Assembly: GCA_009785875.1 (NCBI GenBank)
Contig: WQUF01000279.1
Location: 1-11,212 of the forward strand
Reading direction: 5' to 3'
DNA length: 11,212 nucleotides
Source of the DNA: Oscillospiraceae bacterium
GTDB taxonomy: Bacteria > Bacillota > Clostridia > Clostridiales > Clostridiaceae
Position numbers and translations under genes: made by a program. Under the pieces are notes generated by a model. That model was not told the DNA's origin and did not search any database. It was given only the letters and a program-made list of their open reading frames with translations. This document shows positions 6,598 through 11,212 of this stretch, piece after piece (position 1 is the stretch's first letter; every line of letters begins with the position of its first letter).

Positions 6598-7260
6598 TTA
6601 TAAGAAATTAATTTGACTAGGATACTGCCATTTTTGTAATTCTTCCATTTCAAAATAATCAGGCTCTTTTCCTTTATTAACAGCTAATGCATGATAATAT
6701 AATTCTGCTAGTTCTTCTACATAGGCAGCTTTTAAATATGCTTCATACATATTTCTTTCATCTATAGCGACTACTCCATGTTTTTCCAATAAAAAAACAT
6801 CAGCTTCCATGCAGCTTTCGATTATGCTATCAGCAAGCTCTGGTGTTCCGGGCCGTCCATAAGGTGCTACTGGAACTCTAGCTTTTGATAGCCCTAAACT
6901 AATTACTTCATAGACAATCGCTGGAATTTCTTTTTTTAATAGTGCAAAAGTTGTAGCATACATAGAATGTGTATGGGCTATAGCATTTACTTTTGGTCTT
7001 TGTTTATAAATCATCAAATGCATCAAAGTTTCACTGGTTGGTTTTAAATTCGACAAATTTTCGATTACATTTGCATTTAGGTCTATTACAATCATATCTC
7101 TTTGGTTCAAGACTTCTCTATCTATACCTGTAGGGGTGATAACGACATAACCGGTCTCAAAGTCTTTTGCACTAAAATTACCGGATTTATGCTTGCACAA
7201 TCCATCTCTTTGTGCCCTTTTTGCAATTTCACATACTTCTTTTTTCAATGCTTCTAACAT
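6598..7260 (-). CDS. fucA: class II aldolase, L-fuculose-phosphate aldolase-like
   Basis: This is a 220-residue cytoplasmic zinc-dependent aldolase of the FucA/AraD (aldolase class II, adducin head) family. Members cleave L-fuculose-1-phosphate to dihydroxyacetone phosphate and lactaldehyde, or act on related ketose phosphates. The expected residues are present: Glu77 in PTSET, zinc ligands His96 and His98 in AHTHS, and His161 in EKHG. The N-terminal KSGNFS phosphate-binding segment (25-30) and the length are normal for FucA. The ATG follows GAGGAGG. The gene converges on agaD and diverges from the OPT transporter gene, with its own promoter at 7342-7370. No fucose isomerase or kinase is visible, so the exact substrate (fuculose-1-P or another ketose-1-P) is inferred. 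The family is secure. Confidence 0.85.
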   Translation of the reverse strand: MLEALKKEVCEIAKRAQRDGLCKHKSGNFSAKDFETGYVVITPTGIDREVLNQRDMIVIDLNANVIENLSNLKPTSETLMHLMIYKQRPKVNAIAHTHSMYATTFALLKKEIPAIVYEVISLGLSKARVPVAPYGRPGTPELADSIIESCMEADVFLLEKHGVVAIDERNMYEAYLKAAYVEELAELYYHALAVNKGKEPDYFEMEELQKWQYPSQINFL

Positions 7261-7327
7261 ATAAAAACCTCCTCATAAACATAAAAGTAACAAATATTAA
7301 GAGAATCAGAAATCAACCAGAGTAAAA

Positions 7328-7337
7328 AATTTATCAT
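7328..7337 (-). repeat. 10-mer ATGATAAATT at the aldolase promoter
   Basis: On the minus strand ATGATAAATT begins 4 nt after the -10 box CATAAT. The identical 10-mer sits at the same distance from the -10 box of the divergent transporter promoter (7463-7472). It would overlap the transcription start and could be a shared operator. Confidence 0.5.
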
Positions 7338-7341
7338 TAAG

Positions 7342-7370
7342 ATTATGAATCTATAGATTTACTTTGTCAA
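7342..7370 (-). promoter_or_regulatory. promoter of the aldolase gene with palindromic spacer
   Basis: On the minus strand TTGACA (7370-7365, perfect) and CATAAT (7347-7342, 5 of 6) are spaced by exactly 17 nt. The spacer holds the perfect 12-bp palindrome AATCTATAGATT (7348-7359), a possible operator between the two boxes. The leader to the ATG is about 75 nt. Confidence 0.8.
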
Positions 7371-7449
7371 CAGCAAATTCATCAAAGAAATCATGGAAAA
7401 AATTTATTTAACATCTTAGCAATGAAACTTATTTGTTTGAATATTTTTG

Positions 7450-7458
7450 TGATATAAT
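7450..7458 (+). promoter_or_regulatory. extended -10 promoter of the OPT-pepD operon
   Basis: TGATATAAT is a perfect -10 box (7453-7458) with the TGn extension. No good -35 lies 16-18 nt upstream, which is common for extended -10 promoters. The same TGATATAAT recurs before the last gene of the window (11045-11053). Confidence 0.7.
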
Positions 7459-7462
7459 AAAG

Positions 7463-7472
7463 ATGATAAATT
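7463..7472 (+). repeat. 10-mer ATGATAAATT at the OPT promoter
   Basis: This is identical to the minus-strand copy at 7328-7337 and starts 4 nt after the -10 box TATAAT, the same placement as at the divergent promoter. It is a possible shared operator for both divergent transcripts. Confidence 0.5.
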
Positions 7473-7497
7473 ATTAGGAAGGAGCGTAAAAATTGTT

Positions 7498-9435
7498 ATG
7501 GATAATTTAAACAAAAAAAGAGGATTATCACATGAAGCTTATGGCGGCGTTAAGGGGAAGGATTACATTCCATTTATTGGTAAAAAGGTAAACCAACCTG
7601 AATTAACAGTTTGGTCAATTCTTGGCGGTGTTATTTTTGCTATTTTCTTTGCTGCTGCTAATACTTATCTGGGTTTAAAAGCAGGGATGACGATTTCTGC
7701 CGGAATACCTTCAGCCATCTTAGGAACAGCACTACTTAGGGCATTTAGGAGAAGAAACATACTTGAAAACAACATGGTTTCAGGTGTGGCTGCAATGGGG
7801 GAATCTTTAGCGGGAGGAGTTATCTTTGTATTACCTGCACTTTTACTTATGAATTTTAAACTTCCATTTGGTGAATCTATATTAGCTTGCTTAATTGGAG
7901 GACTCATCGGAATAGTCTTGATAATTCCTCTTAGAAGAAATTTAATCGTAGATGAACATGGGGGAGAGCTTAAATTCCCAGAAAGCATGGCAGCGGCTGA
8001 GGTACTGGTAAATGCAAACGAAGGTGGAGCTGGTCTTGTTACAGTTATTACTGGTATTATTGTAGGTGGAGTTTATAAGTTTTTACAAAATGGTTTAGCT
8101 CTATTTACCGAAAGCCCAGGAGCTGAATTAAAACCACTTCCTGGCTCATACTTAGGAGTTAATTCACTTGCATCACTGCTTGGCGTAGGATACATCGTAG
8201 GACTTGATGCCGGAATATACATGTTCGGTGGAGGTGTTTTAGCGTACTTAATCATAGCACCACTTATCAAATTCTTTGGAGCATCAGCAGCTGTAGCTAT
8301 AGCCCCTGCAACAACACTTTTAAGCGATATGGCATCCAGTGCAATTAGAGGTCAATACATTAAGCCAATAGGTGCCGGTGCAGTTGCAATGGGTGGATTT
8401 ATATCTATTATAAGAACGTTTCCAACCATAGTGAGATCTATAAAAAATACCTTAAAGAAAAAAGCAGGTGACTCATCGGAAGATGCACAAAATAGCGATT
8501 TGCCGATGTCGATAATAATTGGAGCTGCTGTATTTGCATTTTTACTAGTATGGCTTTTACCACAAATACAAGCTGGATTCTTAGTATCATTAGCTGTCAT
8601 CGTTTTCTGCTTCTTGTTCTCAGTGGTTTCTGCGAGGATGTGCGGTATAATTGGAGCATCAAATAACCCAGTATCAGGTATGACTATTGCATCATTATTA
8701 TTTATAACGACGATATTTAAAGCTACAGGTGTTATTGGAGACGCAGGAATAATCGCCGCAATTGTTGCTACGAGCATTGTGTGCATTTCTATTGCAGTAA
8801 GCGGTGGTGTTGCTCAATCTCTAAAGACAACGTTTATAATAGGCGGAACTCCAAGAAAGATGGAATATACTATGTATCTTGGAATTGCAGCTTCATCAGT
8901 TGTTATCACCGGAGTCATATTGCTTTTAAATACCACATATGGTTTAGGCGGACAAGCTTTTTCAGCCCCTCAAGCTGGAGTTATGGCTACTTTAATAACA
9001 GGAATAATGAATGGTAATCTTCCTTGGCTTTTAATTTTTGTTGGTGCTTTTATAGCTATATTCTGTTTTATTTTAAAATTACCTATACTTACAATTGCTC
9101 TTGGTATATACTTACCAATAGACTTAAGTGCTGCAATTTTAGTTGGTGGAATAATAAGATGGCTTGTTGACAGGAAATTTAAAAATGATGAAAATACTAA
9201 AAAGAGTGCTGTTGAAAAAGGAACGCTTTTAGCTTCAGGGCTTATAGCTGGGGAAGCAGTTATTGGAATACTTATTGCTTTACTTGCTTTCTTTAATGTT
9301 GATTTAACAGTAGTTGGCTCAAGCCTTTGGACATCTTTAGGCGGTACTTCCGGTCCACCTATCATGATTTTGTCATTATTGATATTCTTAGCATTAGGAT
9401 ATTGGGTATATAATTACTCAATTAAAAAAGACTAA
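7498..9435 (+). CDS. OPT family oligopeptide transporter
   Basis: This is a 645-residue polytopic membrane protein of the oligopeptide transporter family (TC 2.A.67), proton-coupled importers of small peptides or metal-chelating peptides. Signature segments are AYGGVKGKDYIPF at the N-terminus (14-26), ANTYLGLKAGMTISAGIPSA (54-73), GESLAGGVIFVLPALLL near 101, FPESMAAAEVL near 160, and LLSDMASSAIRGQYIKPIGAG in the middle. Many hydrophobic helices follow, and the length is typical of prokaryotic OPTs. AGGAAGGAG (7476-7484) precedes the ATG by 13 nt, rather far. An in-frame ATT at 7492 would have better spacing, but ATG is the simpler choice. pepD follows after 55 nt with no terminator between, so imported peptides probably feed that dipeptidase. 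Exact peptide or metal substrate cannot be read from sequence. Confidence 0.95.
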   Translation: MDNLNKKRGLSHEAYGGVKGKDYIPFIGKKVNQPELTVWSILGGVIFAIFFAAANTYLGLKAGMTISAGIPSAILGTALLRAFRRRNILENNMVSGVAAMGESLAGGVIFVLPALLLMNFKLPFGESILACLIGGLIGIVLIIPLRRNLIVDEHGGELKFPESMAAAEVLVNANEGGAGLVTVITGIIVGGVYKFLQNGLALFTESPGAELKPLPGSYLGVNSLASLLGVGYIVGLDAGIYMFGGGVLAYLIIAPLIKFFGASAAVAIAPATTLLSDMASSAIRGQYIKPIGAGAVAMGGFISIIRTFPTIVRSIKNTLKKKAGDSSEDAQNSDLPMSIIIGAAVFAFLLVWLLPQIQAGFLVSLAVIVFCFLFSVVSARMCGIIGASNNPVSGMTIASLLFITTIFKATGVIGDAGIIAAIVATSIVCISIAVSGGVAQSLKTTFIIGGTPRKMEYTMYLGIAASSVVITGVILLLNTTYGLGGQAFSAPQAGVMATLITGIMNGNLPWLLIFVGAFIAIFCFILKLPILTIALGIYLPIDLSAAILVGGIIRWLVDRKFKNDENTKKSAVEKGTLLASGLIAGEAVIGILIALLAFFNVDLTVVGSSLWTSLGGTSGPPIMILSLLIFLALGYWVYNYSIKKD

Positions 9436-9490
9436 TGATGTTAACGAGTTTCAGTTAAAATATAAAAAATAGAAGAAAGGACAAAGAAAA

Positions 9491-10939
9491 ATGGATTTTA
9501 ACAGTTTAGATCCAAAAGAAGTATTTTATTATTTCCATGAGATTTCTCAAATACCAAGAGGATCCGGAAATGAAAAAGGAGTAAGCGATTACTTAAAAAA
9601 ATTTGGTGAATCACTTGGACTTAAGACTATTCAGGATGATGTCTTAAATGTAATAATTAAAAAGCCTGGAACAAAGGGATATGAAAATTCTGACACAGTA
9701 ATACTCCAAGGTCACATGGACATGGTGTGTGAAAAAAATAAAGATACTGTACACGACTTTTTAAAAGATCCTATCGATTTATATGTTGATGGTGACTATA
9801 TAAAAGCCAGGGGAACGACTTTAGGAGCAGATAACGGCATTGCAGTTGCTATGATTATGGAAATTCTTGCATCAAAAAAAATAGAGCATCCACCTATAGA
9901 AGCTTTGTTTACAACTAATGAAGAAGTGGGTATGACTGGTGCATTTGGGCTTGATCCTGAAAATATTGAAGGAAGATATTTAATAAATGTAGATTCTGAA
10001 GAAGAAGGATCGCTTTTAGTAAGCTGTGCCGGTGGAGTCACTAATACAGTTATGCTTCCTATACAAAAAACTTCTAAGGCAAAAAAAGATTTTTATTCCA
10101 TATTCATAACAGGACTTTTTGGTGGGCACTCCGGAATAGACATAAATAAAGAAAGAGGTAACGCCAATAAATTATTAGGAAGGCTATTGAATTCTCTTAG
10201 AAAAGAATTGGATTTTGAGCTTGTTTCCATCAATGGTGGTTCTAAGAATAATGCTATAACAAGGGAATCTGAAGCGATAATCGGCATAGAAGAAAAAGAC
10301 TCTTTAAAATTGCAGGAAAGTGTTAAGGCTATAGAATCTATATTTAAAAATGAATTAAGAGCTTCAGATCCTGGTATTATGATAAAATTAGATAATGCTA
10401 TAGCACCGACTGAGGTATTAAGCGAAGATTCCAAGGAAAAAGCTATTGATTTGCTCTATTTATTGCCACATGGAGTTAACTCTATAAGCGTTGAAATAAA
10501 AGATCTGGTAGTAAGCTCTAATAATCTGGGAGTGGTCATAACACATGAAGATGCAATTACATTTGAAGGAGCAGTGAGAAGCTCAGTTTCTTCCCTTAAA
10601 GATGAAATCACAGATAGGATAGAAGCTTTATCGAATTTAGTTGGTGCTGCATGTAAAAATGAAAACAGCTATCCGGCATGGAGTTATAACTCTGATTCAA
10701 AATTAAGAGAAAAGATGGTTCAGGTTTTTAAAAAAATGTATGGAAAAGAGCCGAATATTGCAGCACTTCACGCAGGATTAGAATGCGGTTTGTTTGGTGA
10801 TAAGATAAAGGGTCTTGATATGATTAGCTTAGGACCTAATCTAAAAGATGTGCATACTCCAAATGAAAAATTGAGCATCTCTTCCACAAAGAGAGTTTGG
10901 GAATACTTAATCGAGGTTTTAAAATCATTTAAGGCGTGA
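9491..10939 (+). CDS. pepD: aminoacyl-histidine dipeptidase (Xaa-His dipeptidase, M20C)
   Basis: This is a 482-residue cytoplasmic di-zinc dipeptidase of family M20C that hydrolyses dipeptides such as Xaa-His. Metal and catalytic residues are visible by family comparison: His75 and Asp77 in LQGHMDMV, Asp114 in GADNG, Glu144 (general base) and Glu145 in NEEVGMTG, Asp168 in INVDSEEEG, and His455 in VHTPNE. The lid domain starts near the GLFGGHSGIDI segment (about 208-217). Length is normal. GAAAGGA precedes the ATG by 9 nt. It is the second gene after the OPT transporter gene, and a strong terminator follows. The last codon (GCG) and TGA lie inside the right 25-bp repeat, exactly as in the S66 gene at the other end, so the native C-terminus may have been replaced by a residue or two. 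Confidence 0.96.
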   Translation: MDFNSLDPKEVFYYFHEISQIPRGSGNEKGVSDYLKKFGESLGLKTIQDDVLNVIIKKPGTKGYENSDTVILQGHMDMVCEKNKDTVHDFLKDPIDLYVDGDYIKARGTTLGADNGIAVAMIMEILASKKIEHPPIEALFTTNEEVGMTGAFGLDPENIEGRYLINVDSEEEGSLLVSCAGGVTNTVMLPIQKTSKAKKDFYSIFITGLFGGHSGIDINKERGNANKLLGRLLNSLRKELDFELVSINGGSKNNAITRESEAIIGIEEKDSLKLQESVKAIESIFKNELRASDPGIMIKLDNAIAPTEVLSEDSKEKAIDLLYLLPHGVNSISVEIKDLVVSSNNLGVVITHEDAITFEGAVRSSVSSLKDEITDRIEALSNLVGAACKNENSYPAWSYNSDSKLREKMVQVFKKMYGKEPNIAALHAGLECGLFGDKIKGLDMISLGPNLKDVHTPNEKLSISSTKRVWEYLIEVLKSFKA

Positions 10940-10957
10940 TTCAAATTTAGTTGACAC
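10933..10957 (+). repeat. right copy of the 25-bp inverted repeat
   Basis: This copy is inverted relative to 1554-1578, with 24 of 25 positions identical. The single difference is at 10947. It includes the final GCG codon and TGA stop of pepD and ends in AGTTGACAC, so TTGACA points out of the bracketed segment. Sequence on either side shows no similarity to the left copy. Confidence 0.85.
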
Positions 10958-10976
10958 CCTCAAAGTTTAAGAATAC

Positions 10977-11034
10977 AGAAGTGCCTCAAAACTAATTAAT
11001 AATTAGGCTTGAGGCACTTCTACTTCTTTTTTTT
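10977..11034 (+). terminator. Rho-independent terminator of the OPT-pepD operon
   Basis: The arms AGAAGTGCCTCAA (10977-10989) and TTGAGGCACTTCT (11009-11021) form a perfect 13-bp stem. The loop contains a second short stem, CTAATT/AATTAG. A T-rich tract with eight consecutive T follows (to 11034). This is a strong intrinsic terminator for plus-strand transcripts. Confidence 0.93.
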
Positions 11035-11044
11035 AAGAATAGTA

Positions 11045-11053
11045 TGATATAAT
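11045..11053 (+). promoter_or_regulatory. extended -10 promoter of the AAA-like gene
   Basis: TGATATAAT gives a perfect TATAAT (11048-11053) with a TGn extension just downstream of the pepD terminator. Upstream is the terminator T-run and no clear -35. The gene starts about 30 nt downstream after AGAAGGGG. Confidence 0.65.
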
Positions 11054-11085
11054 ATTTTTAAGGATGAATAAAGAAGGGGTATGAT

Positions 11086-11212
11086 ATGCGCAAATTTAAA
11101 GTTACAGGAGCTTGTGTGCCAGAGAAACACTACATGGTTGATATAAGTGATAACCTTAAAGAAATGGCTGAATTGGTTAAAAATGGTGAGTACTTTGTAA
11201 TAAACCGTCCTA
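11086..11212 (+). CDS. AAA-like ATPase domain protein (3'-partial)
   Basis: Only the first 42 codons are in the window. The ATG at 11086 has AGAAGGGG 6 nt upstream. The N-terminus reads MRKFKVTGACVPEKHYMVDI and ends GEYFVINRP at the edge. I recognise this opening from a large Clostridia family of AAA-like ATPases (often with a PD-(D/E)XK-type domain later). There, (V/C)PEKHYMVD is followed by GEYF(T/V)INR and then the Walker A region (usually RQ(Y/F)GKTTT), which would begin just past the edge. Family members are frequently multi-copy and of unknown role. The functional domains themselves lie outside the window, so the assignment rests on the N-terminal motif alone. Confidence 0.75.
   Translation, partial: MRKFKVTGACVPEKHYMVDISDNLKEMAELVKNGEYFVINRP

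Noticed and set aside
7665..8270. Minus-strand open frames of 107 and 65 codons
   Set aside because: They are antisense to OPT signature regions and have no family features.
8352..9365. Minus-strand open frames of 144 and 131 codons (8352-8786 and 8970-9365)
   Set aside because: They lie inside the OPT transporter gene and are low-complexity Ile/Ala/Pro-rich shadows produced by its codon pattern. They have no ribosome binding sites.
9436..9490. Separate promoter for pepD in the 55-nt gap
   Set aside because: AT-rich TATAAA-like strings occur but no paired -35, and there is no terminator after the OPT gene, so read-through is the simpler reading.
9796..10434. Minus-strand open frames of 81 and 113 codons
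   Set aside because: They are antisense to pepD metal-site and lid regions, with no initiation signals.
1554..10957. Composite transposon bounded by the 25-bp repeats
   Set aside because: No transposase or integrase inside, no flanking target duplication, and a core gene (asnS) within. I keep the repeats as an open finding but do not call a mobile element.
1..11212. CRISPR array, tRNA or rRNA genes
   Set aside because: No regularly spaced repeats and no tRNA or rRNA signature were seen on either strand.

Overview
The window looks like a chromosomal segment of a low-GC Gram-positive anaerobe (Bacillota, most likely a peptide-fermenting Clostridia or Tissierellia relative). The reasons are the AT-rich sequence, strong AGGAGG-type ribosome binding sites, sigma-A-like promoters, a T-box leader, and a gene set of peptide use plus a mannose-family PTS. 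I cannot fix genus or species from the sequence alone.

Layout. (1) 2-1483, plus strand: the 3' part of a membrane-anchored surface protein of unknown function, cut by the left edge. (2) 1484-1571: a perfect hairpin and the left copy of a 25-bp repeat. (3) 4299-1572, minus strand: promoter, Asn T-box leader, asnS, and an S66 peptidase of the MccF/LD-carboxypeptidase type, read as one operon. (4) 4355-6595, plus strand: a probable cre site and a promoter with a dyad, then agaB-agaC-agaD, a galactosamine-type PTS permease (IIB, IIC, IID) that lacks a IIA gene here. (5) 7370-6598, minus strand: a FucA-like class II aldolase, convergent with the PTS operon. (6) 7450-11034, plus strand: an OPT-family oligopeptide transporter and the PepD dipeptidase, ending in a strong terminator. 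This operon is divergent from the aldolase gene. (7) 11086 to the right edge: the start of a gene for an AAA-like ATPase.

How it fits together. OPT and PepD form a peptide import and hydrolysis module. AgaBCD imports and phosphorylates an amino sugar, probably under catabolite control, and the neighbouring aldolase could split a phosphorylated ketose from the same kind of host glycan. The asnS operon senses tRNA-Asn charging and carries a peptidase whose family includes enzymes that inactivate aminoacyl-nucleotide antibiotics.

Most unusual signal. A 25-bp sequence occurs twice in inverted orientation, at 1554-1578 and 10933-10957, with one mismatch. Each copy contains the last codon and the stop codon (GCG TGA) of the gene that ends there, the S66 peptidase on the left and pepD on the right. 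The two copies bracket 9.4 kb. They could be dispersed repeats or insertion-sequence ends that captured the gene 3' ends, or recombination sites whose use would invert the segment without damaging either gene. A second regulatory oddity is an identical 10-mer placed 4 nt after the -10 box of both divergent promoters at 7261-7497.
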